Origin: Eremomyces bilateralis CBS 781.70
Taxonomy: Eukaryota; Ascomycota; Dothideomycetes; Eremomycetales; Eremomycetaceae
Reading direction: 5' to 3'
NCBI RefSeq assembly: GCF_010015585.1
Contig: NW_022985072.1
Coordinates: 1,090,573-1,154,572 of the forward strand
Length of the DNA stretch: 64,000 nucleotides
The notes beneath the pieces are model-generated. The model saw only the letters and a list, made by a program, of their open reading frames with translations, was not told where the DNA came from and did not search any database. Shown in pieces: positions 1 through 10,323 of this stretch (its first letter is position 1; each line of letters opens with the position of its first letter). Made by a program: the position numbers and the translations under genes.

Positions 1-1758
1 ATTTTCCTGCTTTTTTTTGCTCTGTAGCCTTCTTGAGTGCTTTCTGTATAGTCTCCTCTGGATATTTGATGCGTTTAGGCATGTTTGGTGGTACAGATTT
101 GAAGATGATGGTAAAATTGTACTTTTGGCCTGGGTTGTGCTTTTGGTCTGGGAGCACCCACAACGGTCATGGGGCACGGATACGTACCTATTCCGTACAT
201 CCTGGTCAATTACCAATCCCTGGGGCCTGGAGACCGATAGGGGCCGCCAATTACTTTATATTGTTTAGCCCACCCAACAGAAGAATCCGCGGAGACCGCG
301 CCGTCTGAATTATCACCCTCGAAACAGGTTCTTATTTCGCTGATTTTTCAACATACCAAGCGACATCTGGAGCTTAATTCGGCGGCCAAACGTTGAGCAT
401 GGTGGACTCAGATCCTCAGAGTCTGTGTACCATTGAAATATCCAGTCAGGCAGGAGACTTGTGACCTGTGAGGTTTACTGTTTAATTCCCAAGAGCATGG
501 AACGGGCACCAGACCACATGCACCAGTAGCTCGCCTTGCGGTGTCCTGGATCGGTCAACTTGCATGATGCTGTCTCCACGGTCGATTCCGCAGTAATTGA
601 GTCATGAATGCAGAATGACCTATGAAAGGATCCATGAAATACGATTCGTCATGTCCGTCCGCAATCTCCTTCGTGTTTGCTTTGATATGAATCATAATGA
701 CACATGGTTGCTGATACTCTGAGACTTGACATCTCGTCAAACCTCAAAGGGATCCATGTTGCCGGTATTTTTGCAGAGAATCCAGGGCGCTGGACTGCTC
801 AGGAAAACCTATCTTGTTATGAGTACGACAGTACGGACAACGATATCCTTAAGTGGAAGGCGTAGGGCTTCGAATATCTCCGTGAAAAGTCGTCCGGTGG
901 ATTCGCAACAGCATAGGAGTGCAAGAATCGTATGACAGATCGCGGACGTAGTATTAATAATAAATACCAAGGAGTTGTAACTGGTAATGGTGTAGGAGTG
1001 TGGAGTCATGATGGCGGATAGATAATGTGAACATTCCCGTCTCCATCAGATCTTATGGGGACTTGGGGTCCGGGCTCAGAAAAAATTTCGGTAGGACGGT
1101 AGCCCAGGGTGGCAGCGCACCTTCAACCAATCGGTTCACTGTGATGAGAACGAATTCCTGATTAGAAATCCAGGGCACTCGAAGTTCTGATACAACGCAT
1201 TATTCACGATTTTGCTCGGGACTCGGGTTGCTCTATTGCTCGGAGCAGATATGTGGCCCCATCCGAGTCCGTTTTTGGTTTTCTCATTGTCAAAGATTCG
1301 CTAGTAGGGCAGGTAAGTCGCGGGTGGCTGGAACAGCGACATGGAATAGCGACATGGAACGAGCTAACCTAGGGGAAGGGCGGAAGCTAATTGCTTTGAA
1401 GCCAGCCGGTTGCACTGCATTTACAGGCGGTGTTCCGCATTCGCTATTCCAGTGAGTGATTCCAGGGCTGCAGGCTCAATCTTGACTTGACGCTAGGCAG
1501 CCATTGGGCATGGTTGGGTTTTTTATATGTTCCTACTCCATCGCAGGCGCCTGTGCCGTTTGCTGCTGATGAATCCGTCCCAACTCTCACTCTTTCCTTC
1601 CTTCTACAATTCTTTCTACAATTCAATTCATTTTATTCGATTCATTTTCTATATTCGATTCATTCCACCTCGCCGTGAGCTATCCCCAAGTTCAGGGCTA
1701 GCGTGCTTACTTATTAACTTTTTGTGTACCATTCATTTGCGTTGGTGGTGCAAATTCC
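1..1758. other. intergenic region upstream of the ABC transporter
   Basis: No coding region is supported here: the open frames are short, overlap on both strands and match no family I recognise. The last 270 bases are pyrimidine-rich (runs of CTTTCCTTCCTTCTAC type from about 1585), as is common in fungal promoters and leaders, and probably form the core promoter and 5' UTR of the transporter starting at 1759. A TCCGCGGA palindrome lies at 286-293. Confidence 0.6.
286..293. promoter_or_regulatory. TCCGCGGA, PDRE-like palindrome
   Basis: The octamer TCCGCGGA is the pleiotropic drug response element recognised by Pdr1/Pdr3 zinc-cluster factors in budding yeast. It lies about 1.47 kb upstream of a PDR-type ABC transporter. 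Filamentous fungi use other regulators for such pumps, and a single octamer at this distance can occur by chance, so the assignment is weak. Confidence 0.2.
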
Positions 1759-4700
1759 ATGCCTGAGACCAATATTGAGGGATCTGAGGCTGCAGAGCCG
1801 ACCGCCCTTTCATCGCACCAGTCACCTCCGCCCCAAGTGACTAGTGTAGATGGTGATACTCAGAACCCGGCCGGTCTGTCCCACGATTCGGTCGCAGAGC
1901 CCGAAAATCCCAAAGCGGAAGGGACTTCGAACAGCGCAAAGTATTCACCACGAAGCGTTGAGACAACGGTTGCAGGCGACTCCTCACCCTTAAGCCAGTC
2001 CACAAGACCTTCGAAGGAGTACGGCGACATCCATGTGGGGCCCCGCAGTGGTGGCGTCGATGTAACCCAGGCAGAACACGACTTTGCCGAGCTCTCTAAA
2101 GAGCTGTCTCGAGCTTCTTATGATGCGCGTCGATTGGAGAAACCACAAAGCCGACAATCGGGGAAATTTGTTACCCACGGTAAGACCCATGATGTTTCCA
2201 GGGCCGAACTTCCAGACATCGAGAAGGGACCGACTAGCGACAGCTCGGAAGAGGAAGCATTCGACTTGGAAGAGTATCTAAGGGGTTCCAAAAGCCAAGA
2301 GGAAGAAGCGGGAATCAAGAGCAAAAGGATTGGAGTTATTTGGGATGGTTTGACCGTTGCTGGCGTTGGCGGAGTGAAGAATTTCGTGAAGACATTTCCG
2401 GATGCATTCGTGAGCTTTTTCAACCTCTACGAGACCGCTCAGACCGTTCTGGGACTCGGAAAAAAAGGGCGCGAGGTGGAGATCCTGAACAATTTCAAGG
2501 GCGTCCTTAAGCCTGGAGAAATGTGCCTTGTCCTTGGGAAACCGGGAAGCGGCTGCACGACATTCTTAAAGGTCATTTCAAATCAGCGATTCGGATATAC
2601 CCGAGTGGACGGCGACGTGTTATTCGGCCCATACGACAGCGCCAGCTTCGAAAAAAGATATCGAGGCGAGGCCGTGTACAATGGAGAAGATGACGTCCAC
2701 CTTCCTACGCTCACCGTTGGCCAGACCTTCAACTTTGCTCTGGAAACCAAAATTCCTGGCAAGAGACCGGCTGGCTTGACGAGAAAGGCATTCCAAGAGA
2801 AGGTTGTCGACTTGCTACTGAAAATGTTCAACATCCAGCATACGAAGGATACCATCGTTGGAAATTCATTCATTCGAGGCGTTTCTGGTGGCGAACGGAA
2901 GCGCGTGAGCATCGCCGAGATGATGATCGCCGGCTCCTGCGTCAATTGCTGGGACAACTCAACCAGAGGCCTTGACGCCAGTACCGCGCTCGACTTTACC
3001 AAGAGTTTAAGAATTATGACGAACATCTACAAGACCACCACATTCGTTTCGCTCTATCAGGCCAGCGAGAACATCTACAACCAATTCGACAAAGTCATGG
3101 TCATCGATGAAGGCCGCCAAGTATTTTTCGGGTCTGCTAATCAGGCTCGAGCATATTTCGAAGGCCTTGGATTCCTTGAGAAACCGCGTCAAACGACACC
3201 GGACTATTTGACCGGATGCACCGATCCTTACGAGCGCGAATACAAGGACGGTAGATCGGAGAAAGACGTTCCATCAAGCCCTGCTGCGCTTTCAAAAGCC
3301 TTTAATGAGTCGCAGTTCGCCCAGGACCTGTCGCGGGATATGGAGACGTATCGTGCTTCGATGGACGAAGAGAAACACGTCTACGAAGAGTTCCAGGCAG
3401 CGGTCCATGAATCCAAACGTCATACTAGCAAGAAGTCCGTCTATTCCATCCCTTTCCACCTGCAGGTCTGGGCCATCATGAAGCGGCAGTTCGTGTTGAA
3501 ATGGCAAGATCGATTCTCGCTAGTAATGTCTTGGTTCACCTCGATCGTTATCGCCATCATCGTCGGTACAGTCTGGTTCAAGCTTCCAAAGACATCCGCT
3601 GGTGCCTTCACTCGTGGCGGTGCGCTTTTCATTGCACTCTTGTTCAATGCTTTCCAGGCCTTCTCCGAGCTCGCGTCCACCATGGTCGGCCGTCCTATAA
3701 TCAATAAACATCGTTCGTACACATTCTATCGACCGTCTGCACTCTGGATCGCCCAGATTGTAGTTGATCTAGCCTTTTCGACTGCCCAGATCTTGGTGTT
3801 CAGCATCATCGTTTACTTCATGTGCGGTCTAGTCCTAGAAGCAGGTGCTTTCTTTACCTTCGTCTTGATGATCGTTGCGGGTTACCTGTCCATGACGCTG
3901 TTTTTCCGAACGGTCGGATGTCTCTGCCCGGATTTCGATGTCGCCATTCGGTTAGCGGCAACCATCATCACGTTCTTCGTCTTGACATGCGGGTACCTCA
4001 TCGGCTACCAGGATTCGCAGGTGTGGCTCCGCTGGATCTTCTACGTCAATGCACTCGGCCTCGGATTTTCCTCACTCATGATGAACGAGTTTGGTAAACT
4101 GGAGTTGGAGTGCACTGCGGAGAGTCTCGTGCCTTCGGATCTGACAGGTCAATTGGGGGGGCTATACAACGACATCCTGCACCAATCCTGCACTCTGCAA
4201 GGCAGTCAGCCTGGGAGCAGAATGGTGTCAGGGAAAACCTACATCGAAGCGGCATTCGATTGGACTCCATCGGACCAATGGAGGAACTTTGGCATTATGG
4301 TTGCCCTGATCGTAGGGTTCCTAATGACGAACGCGTTCCTTGGCGAGTATATCAAATGGGGCGCGGGAGGTCGAACCGTGACCTTCTTCGCTAAGGAAAA
4401 CGACGAGCGAAAGAAGCTGAACGAGAAACTTCTAGAAAAGCGCAGCAACAGGCTGAACAGGACAGCCAGCAAAGCAGAAGGCGCAGAGCTAAATATCGCA
4501 AGCAAAGCGATCCTGACTTGGGAGGATATTTGTTACGATGTCCCTGTTTCGGGCGGCCAACTTCGACTCTTGAACAACATCTACGGCTACGTTCGCCCTG
4601 GCCAGCTCACAGCTTTGATGGGAGCATCTGGTGCAGGCAAAACCACGTTGCTGGATGTCCTGGCAGCTCGCAAGAACATCGGCATCATCTATGGAGATAA

Positions 4701-6450
4701 ACTGGTTGACGGAAAGGAACCCGGGCCTGCATTCCAACGTGGTACAAGCTACGCCGAACAACTCGACGTCCATGAACCGTCCCAGACCGTACGCGAAGCT
4801 CTCCGATTCAGTGCCGAACTCCGGCAGCCCGTGTCCGTTCCGCAAGAGGAGAAACATGCGTACTGCGAAGAGGTTATCGGCCTTCTCGAGATGGAGGACA
4901 TTGCCGACGCAATCATTGGCGATCCGGAAAATGGTCTCGCGGTCGAGCAGCGGAAACGTGTCACCATTGGCGTGGAATTGGCCGCGAAGCCCGAGTTGCT
5001 CCTCTTCTTGGACGAGCCAACCTCCGGTCTCGATTCTCAATCTGCATTCAACATCGTCCGTTTCCTACGCAAGCTCGCCGCTGCCGGACAAGCCATCCTG
5101 TGCACGATCCATCAACCGAACTCGGCGCTTTTCGAGAACTTCGACCGACTGCTCCTACTGCAGCGGGGTGGGCAATGCGTCTATTTCGGCGACATCGGCA
5201 AAGACGCCGTCCTGCTCCGCGAGTATTTCAAGAAGCATGGTGCTTTCTGCCCTCCTGATGCCAACCCTGCCGAATGGATGCTCGACGCCATCGGTGCCGG
5301 CCAGACGCCGCGGATCGGTGACCGAGACTGGGCGGATATCTGGAAGGATTCGGAAGAGTTCGCCCACGCTCGGAGCCAGATCGTCGAGATGAGGGAGCAG
5401 CGCATGAAGGAAGTAGGCGAAGCCGCACCGGTTGAACAAAAGGAATACGCCACGCCGCTCTGGCACCAGATCAAGGTCGTTAACAAGCGCATGCAGCTCG
5501 CCTTCTGGCGCTCACCCAACTACGGCTTCACCCGCCTCTTCAACCATCTCGCCATCTCGCTGCTCACTGGCCTCATGTTCCTGAACCTCGACAATTCCCG
5601 CGCCTCGCTCCAGTACCGCGTCTTCGTTATCTTCCAGGTCACCGTTCTGCCCGCCATCATCCTCGCGCAAGTCGAACCCCGCTACGCCATGTGCCGGATG
5701 ATCAGCTTCCGGGAACAGGCCGCCAAAGCGTACAAGACCTTCCCTTTTGCGCTCAGCATGGTGCTCGCGGAGATGCCGTACAACGTGCTGTGCACTATCG
5801 TCTTCTTCCTGCCGATCTACTACATCCCCGGTTTCCAAATGACGACGTCCCGCGCCGGATACCAGTTCCTGATAGTGCTGATCACCGAGATCTTCAGCGT
5901 GACGCTGGGCCAGATGATCGCGGCGCTGACCCCCGATCCCTTCATGGCCTCCCACGCCAACCCCTTCGTCATAATCGTCTTCGCCCTCTTCTGCGGCGTC
6001 ACCATCCCCATGCCGCAGATCCCCGGCTTCTGGCGCGCCTGGCTGTATCAGCTGGACCCGTTCACGCGCCTCATCGGCGGCATGATCGTGACCGAGCTGC
6101 ATGATCGTCCCGTGCAGTGCAAGCCGCAGGAGTTCAATACCTTCACGTCGCCGCCGGGCATGGACTGCGGGGAATACATGGCGCCATACTTCGCGGCCGG
6201 GGGGCCGGGTTATATCGCGCAGAACAACACCCAAGATTGCAGTTATTGTGCGTTCCGCGTGGGCGATGAGTTCTTTAACCCGCTGGGATACGACTTTGCC
6301 AATCGGTGGAGGGATCTCGGTATCTTCACTGCGTTCATTGGCAGCAATTTGATCATTCTATTCATCGCGGTAAGTACTCAGCACCTTTCGGACCCCGATG
6401 CAGAAGCTAATTGCATTCAGGCGAGATTCTTGAATTTCAACAAGCGGTAA
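1759..6450 (+). CDS. PDR-type (ABCG) multidrug efflux transporter
   Basis: Full-size ABC transporter of the fungal pleiotropic drug resistance class, expected to export azoles, other toxicants or lipids across the plasma membrane. Layout is NBD1-TMD1-NBD2-TMD2. NBD1 has the degenerate Walker A GKPGSGCTT (residues 260-268, Cys in place of Lys, normal in this class), the signature VSGGERKR and Walker B WDNSTRGLDAS. NBD2 has a canonical Walker A GASGAGKTT (about 955-963), the degenerate signature VEQRKR and Walker B FLDEPTSGLDSQ. Each half has a hydrophobic membrane domain. The Ser/Glu-rich first 160 residues are probably cytosolic. A 51-nt intron at 6370-6420 (GTAAGT...CAG, GCTAAT branch) is in phase and has no stop. 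Spliced length is 1546 residues, retained 1563; splicing restores the family-like tail LFIAARFLNF. Single exon otherwise. Confidence 0.95.
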   Translation: MPETNIEGSEAAEPTALSSHQSPPPQVTSVDGDTQNPAGLSHDSVAEPENPKAEGTSNSAKYSPRSVETTVAGDSSPLSQSTRPSKEYGDIHVGPRSGGVDVTQAEHDFAELSKELSRASYDARRLEKPQSRQSGKFVTHGKTHDVSRAELPDIEKGPTSDSSEEEAFDLEEYLRGSKSQEEEAGIKSKRIGVIWDGLTVAGVGGVKNFVKTFPDAFVSFFNLYETAQTVLGLGKKGREVEILNNFKGVLKPGEMCLVLGKPGSGCTTFLKVISNQRFGYTRVDGDVLFGPYDSASFEKRYRGEAVYNGEDDVHLPTLTVGQTFNFALETKIPGKRPAGLTRKAFQEKVVDLLLKMFNIQHTKDTIVGNSFIRGVSGGERKRVSIAEMMIAGSCVNCWDNSTRGLDASTALDFTKSLRIMTNIYKTTTFVSLYQASENIYNQFDKVMVIDEGRQVFFGSANQARAYFEGLGFLEKPRQTTPDYLTGCTDPYEREYKDGRSEKDVPSSPAALSKAFNESQFAQDLSRDMETYRASMDEEKHVYEEFQAAVHESKRHTSKKSVYSIPFHLQVWAIMKRQFVLKWQDRFSLVMSWFTSIVIAIIVGTVWFKLPKTSAGAFTRGGALFIALLFNAFQAFSELASTMVGRPIINKHRSYTFYRPSALWIAQIVVDLAFSTAQILVFSIIVYFMCGLVLEAGAFFTFVLMIVAGYLSMTLFFRTVGCLCPDFDVAIRLAATIITFFVLTCGYLIGYQDSQVWLRWIFYVNALGLGFSSLMMNEFGKLELECTAESLVPSDLTGQLGGLYNDILHQSCTLQGSQPGSRMVSGKTYIEAAFDWTPSDQWRNFGIMVALIVGFLMTNAFLGEYIKWGAGGRTVTFFAKENDERKKLNEKLLEKRSNRLNRTASKAEGAELNIASKAILTWEDICYDVPVSGGQLRLLNNIYGYVRPGQLTALMGASGAGKTTLLDVLAARKNIGIIYGDKLVDGKEPGPAFQRGTSYAEQLDVHEPSQTVREALRFSAELRQPVSVPQEEKHAYCEEVIGLLEMEDIADAIIGDPENGLAVEQRKRVTIGVELAAKPELLLFLDEPTSGLDSQSAFNIVRFLRKLAAAGQAILCTIHQPNSALFENFDRLLLLQRGGQCVYFGDIGKDAVLLREYFKKHGAFCPPDANPAEWMLDAIGAGQTPRIGDRDWADIWKDSEEFAHARSQIVEMREQRMKEVGEAAPVEQKEYATPLWHQIKVVNKRMQLAFWRSPNYGFTRLFNHLAISLLTGLMFLNLDNSRASLQYRVFVIFQVTVLPAIILAQVEPRYAMCRMISFREQAAKAYKTFPFALSMVLAEMPYNVLCTIVFFLPIYYIPGFQMTTSRAGYQFLIVLITEIFSVTLGQMIAALTPDPFMASHANPFVIIVFALFCGVTIPMPQIPGFWRAWLYQLDPFTRLIGGMIVTELHDRPVQCKPQEFNTFTSPPGMDCGEYMAPYFAAGGPGYIAQNNTQDCSYCAFRVGDEFFNPLGYDFANRWRDLGIFTAFIGSNLIILFIAVSTQHLSDPDAEANCIQARFLNFNKR
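6370..6420 (+). other. 51-nt in-phase intron near the 3' end of the ABC transporter
   Basis: It starts GTAAGT, ends CAG and contains GCTAAT shortly before the acceptor. It is a multiple of three and has no stop, so a plain reading passes straight through it. Removing it joins the last transmembrane helix to ARFLNFNKR, which resembles the usual end of PDR transporters better than the read-through version. Confidence 0.75.
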
Positions 6451-7105
6451 TTTGTGCCGTTTGATCTTTAAAAGCTGGGTGTTTTCGGTTGTTCGAGACG
6501 CATAGACAGCGGCTTGGAGGGTTTTGATAAAATCTGTTCTCTTGCACAATAGAGCTGCATGGGCAACCCAAGTTGAATCGTCGCACATTAGTTAGTCGGC
6601 GATTGAGGGTACAAATCATAGGAGTCACACCTGTTGAAGGTGTTGAAAAACCAGCGGCCGCATAATCACCGAGATTGAGACACTGAAAATTTTCCTATTT
6701 TTCTTATGAAGAGAAGCTACTGGACCAAAGAATGCCCATAGCAGCCGGCCGTAAAACATTCCGAGTGATGAACCTATGGTGTATTCAACTAAGAGATCGA
6801 CTGCGCAACATCATCGTAACCATTGTCATCATAATCGAAACATCAAAGCCTAGATTGGAAACAGAAAGCGATGTGACATCGCAGTAGAAAGGGAGGGCTT
6901 CCGATAAGAGCTTTCAATGGGAAGTATTCGGTCGTGGCGGAAGTGAGGTGCTATCCATGCGTACAGGCGACGCCAGGAGACACTAGACATGAGACAGTGG
7001 AAAGTAAGGACCGAACGCCAAATGCAGCGGAAAAACGGTCACTCTTGCCAGTGCCATCTCCAAGATGCCGCAGCCGAACAAAATTGTCGAGGTCGTGATA
7101 CAAGC
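6451..7105. other. intergenic region between two 3' ends
   Basis: Convergent spacer between the ABC transporter and the Argonaute gene. No coding or RNA feature is recognised. It should contain both polyadenylation regions. Confidence 0.6.
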
Positions 7106-10100
7106 TCACAGGTAGAACATCTTATCCTCCACCTTCGGATGAACTTTTCCATCCCAGTTATCGCCACTGGGACCGCTGGTCCCAGATGCCTGCGACGCGG
7201 TATCGGAAAAGCTATCGCCGTTGAAGCGGCTGTACATGTAGTTCCGCGCGCGCTCGCAGGCCAAGTCGGCGCAGAGCGCTGGCGCGACAAGGGAGACGGC
7301 CGTGGTGGAGCGCGGAAGGACATGGGAAAGGTAATAGGTCGCGTAAACGAAGTCCTTCGCCGACATGCCGATCTCGTTCTCGAGGACGCAGTAATGGACG
7401 CCCTTGGCGGTGCCCTGGATTGCGCGATGGCTGACGAGGAAGAAATCGAACAGCCGATCACCACCGCCAGTGATATGGCGATCCACCAAGGTTCCTGGCT
7501 TTGCATTTCCAGTTCTCGGGTCGGCGTCCTGCGCGCCGGGGAGGAATCTCGTGTGGTGGCGCTTCACAGACACCTATGACAATCAGCTCAGCTTGATGTA
7601 AAGCGATGGAGGGGTATTACTTACGGCCAGCAAGATTTTTGGTTTTGGCTTCTCATTGTAGATCTGCTTGACGGCGTCCTTCATGGACTGGAGCTCCTTC
7701 GCCTTCACCTGAAGATATTGGCCTTCGGACACGCCATCACGGTACATGATGATCTTCTTGGGCAAGCGTCCGTTCTTCTGGGACCACTTCCGGATTAGCT
7801 GCACTAACAAGTCACGCGTCTGGTCGACCATCTCTTGACCGCCGCGTTGGATAGAGTACCTAAGAGCGAGGTTAATTCGCCATCGAAAAGGCAGAAGAAT
7901 AGAGCGACTGACACGGCAATATACGTGGCAAAATGTTCGTCAATGGAACTAGTCATCGCCGCAACACTGACATCGTTCTCCGGATCGCGTCCGGCAAATG
8001 CCTGCGTCGGGTGGGTAACATCCATTCCAAGCACCATCGTGTCCTTATCCAGTGCAGGATATGTCGTCTTGTGATTTATCCCCCCAGCTTTCACATTCAC
8101 TTTCAAGGCAATATTCGCGGCGAGCCCGACATCCGTAGGATTCTTGAAGAACTTGGAACTCTGTCGGCACACATTCGCGATACCGTACTTCACATCAAGC
8201 AGGAACTTGATCCTCGAGTACAGCCATGTGTTTGTATTCGGCAGGAAAATGATCACCATCTGCGTCCCTTCTTTCTGAAGCTGTGCGAAGAGAGAATTCA
8301 GAGCCTGCTCGTCCTTGGCACGGTCCGCAGGTTGCGGTCCCAGGGACATGACGCACGAACGCGGCGCCCCTCGAGCTCCGAAGGCGACTCCATATTTGGA
8401 CGACTCGTTCTTGATGTTGTTCATCGCCTGCTCTTGCATGTTTTGAGGCCAAGGATTATGGCCACCAGCCGGCATCAAAAAGACGACGGCCCATTTGCCC
8501 ACGTTCGCGGGGCGGAAGAACTTTTTGTCCCGCCAGTCCCACCGCCCGGTGTCATTGACGAGCACGGTCTTGTTATTCGCAGTGCCCAGCGTGGGCCTTC
8601 GAAGTAGAAGGGCTGGGGCGGAGACGAATTTCGAGGTGTCGACATCGACGCCCCAAGAACCCTTTAGCGATCTTCCATCGGTCCCATTGAGGCCCAACTC
8701 GTCCGTGCCACCCGCCTTGATGGAGGTGAAATTGGCGTTCGGAGTTTTGGCAGCAAATGTGATCATGGTGCTCGTTTGCTCGTCGTTTAGCTTCACTCGG
8801 GTTGCTTGTCCAGGCAGCACCTCGCAGACCGATGCCGGGAGGTACATATGCTTCTTCAAGGTGCCCACATTGACCACAGGCAAGTTTTCGCCCACCAAGT
8901 TCACATGCGGGTACGTTTCCGCAAAGTACTGAAAAACACTCTTGGGGCCATTTGGTGTTTCGAAAGAGGTACCCGCAGGGCCAGAGCGCGTTTTCGAAAG
9001 GCCCATGATAGTGTAAACCTTCTTCACTGGCTTTCCATCGTCCCCGCGTCTATGACTTGCCACCACCGTGACGCCTTGGAGAAAGAGTTCAAGTTTCTTA
9101 AGGAGCTGCGGGTTGACGGTTTTACGCGCCTTAAAACTCTGCATCAGCTCGATGAGTGGCCCAGCCTGGTAGAACGCAGCGTTTGTGACGTTAATATTCA
9201 GCAACAGACGTCCGCTAACAGGCCTGACGGATGAGAAGTAGCCACGGTGGGCCATCAGTCCTTCACCGAGATCGATGAACTCCCCCGTACGTCTGAAGAA
9301 GCGGTTTTGTCCGAGAGCGGCGAGATGATCCTGGTTCATGAGTGGTGAACGAGCAACCATGATGTTGAGACACTGGACGATGGTGTCCAAGAGGGCGAGA
9401 TTGTATGCTACATTCCCTGGAGCCCGGAGAGCAGCTTCCAGTGTCGAGGCCTCGATGCTGTCCGTCTTTGAGATAGAGACTACAAAGCGACGTCGACTGG
9501 CGAACCCGGCATCGTTAAAGGCTTGTTCCCTCGGGGGATCTTCTGAGCTGTGGTAGTATTTGACCGTGTAATCTTTTGGATTTGAGAACTCAGCGATCTC
9601 TTTCGTCGACAAGATCGTATTGGCGTAGTCCGTCCCGAGGATCATCCTACCGAAACGGGATTGCCCAAGCAGCTGTTGAACAACACGCCGTTTTTTTGGC
9701 CGACTGATCGACTTCGCGTTGGCCCCGGTGAATTTGATCGCATACCGGTGAATGGTGAAATTTTCCGGTAGCTTCATCCCAAAGTAATTGGTTATGATGT
9801 TGAAAGGCTTTCCGTCGTTGTTGGTGAGGTAACTTGGCCGCGGAGTAAAGTCCCATGTTGCCTCACGTTTGAGGGCTTGGTCCTCGTACTTGGTGATGGA
9901 TTCCAGGGGGGCGTCCACCTCGTCAGGGTGTAATGGAATCCGTGGACCACCACCGTAGCTGGCACCGCCTCGTCCTCCGCGCTGCCCTCTATAGCCACCG
10001 ACCGAGCCTCCGCCTCGCCCTTGATAGCCACCGCCCGAACCTCCGCCTCGCTCTTGATAGCCACCACCCGAACCTCCGCCTCGCCCTTGATAGCCACCGC

Positions 10101-10323
10101 CCGAACCTCCGCCTCGCCCTTGATAGCCACCGCCGGAACCTCCGCCCCGGGATCGGTCGGTCAGAGTGTCACGGAATTGGTTGTAATCCTGGCCTCCGCC
10201 TCGCGAGGCCCCACCACTATTTTGTCCTCCGCCACCACGTTGTCCTCCGCCGCGACCCTGTCCTCCGCCGCGACCCTGTCCTCCGCCGCGGCCTTGTCCG
10301 CCCCCACGTCCGCGAGTTGACAT
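7106..10323 (-). CDS. Argonaute with RGG-rich N-terminus (QDE-2-like), three exons
   Basis: Small-RNA-guided effector of RNA silencing. Predicted exons are 10323-7913, 7859-7625 and 7573-7106, with introns of 53 nt (GTCAGT...TAG) and 51 nt (GTAAGT...TAG), giving 1037 residues. The first 130 residues are RGG/GGY repeats, typical of arginine-methylated RNA-binding tails and also found in QDE-2-type proteins. N, PAZ and MID domains follow, with a PIWI domain at the C-terminus. The slicer tetrad appears complete as D-E-D-D: Asp768 in GMDVTHP, Glu813 in GGQE, Asp845 in MYRDGVSEGQ and Asp985 in CADLACERAR. The loop HRAIQGTAKGVHY matches the PIWI motif HxGxQGTxxxxHY. ATG at 10323 is chosen because the RGG repeats begin immediately. 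The protein should be catalytically competent (inference from residues). Confidence 0.95.
9991..10155 (-). repeat. 33-bp tandem repeat encoding GGYQGRGGGSG units
   Basis: About five near-identical 33-bp copies, starting near 9991, 10024, 10057, 10090 and 10123, lie inside the Argonaute first exon. Each encodes an 11-residue unit of type YQGRGGGSGGG. Copies differ at few positions, so the array is probably young and could vary in length between strains without shifting the frame. Confidence 0.85.
10224..10297 (-). repeat. 18-bp tandem repeat encoding GRGGGQ units
   Basis: A second in-frame array near the Argonaute start, with copies of a GTCCTCCGCCGCGACCCT-type unit starting near 10224, 10242, 10260 and 10278. 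It encodes the (GRGGGQ)n N-terminus directly after the initiator methionine. Confidence 0.8.

Noticed and set aside
5512-6234. 240-codon open frame antisense to the ABC transporter
   Set aside because: It is a shadow of the G/C-biased third codon positions of the transporter, with His/Glu/Arg-rich translation and no domain.
9991-10297. CRISPR-like array
   Set aside because: The repeats are contiguous, in frame and encode RGG units of a eukaryotic Argonaute; there are no unique spacers.
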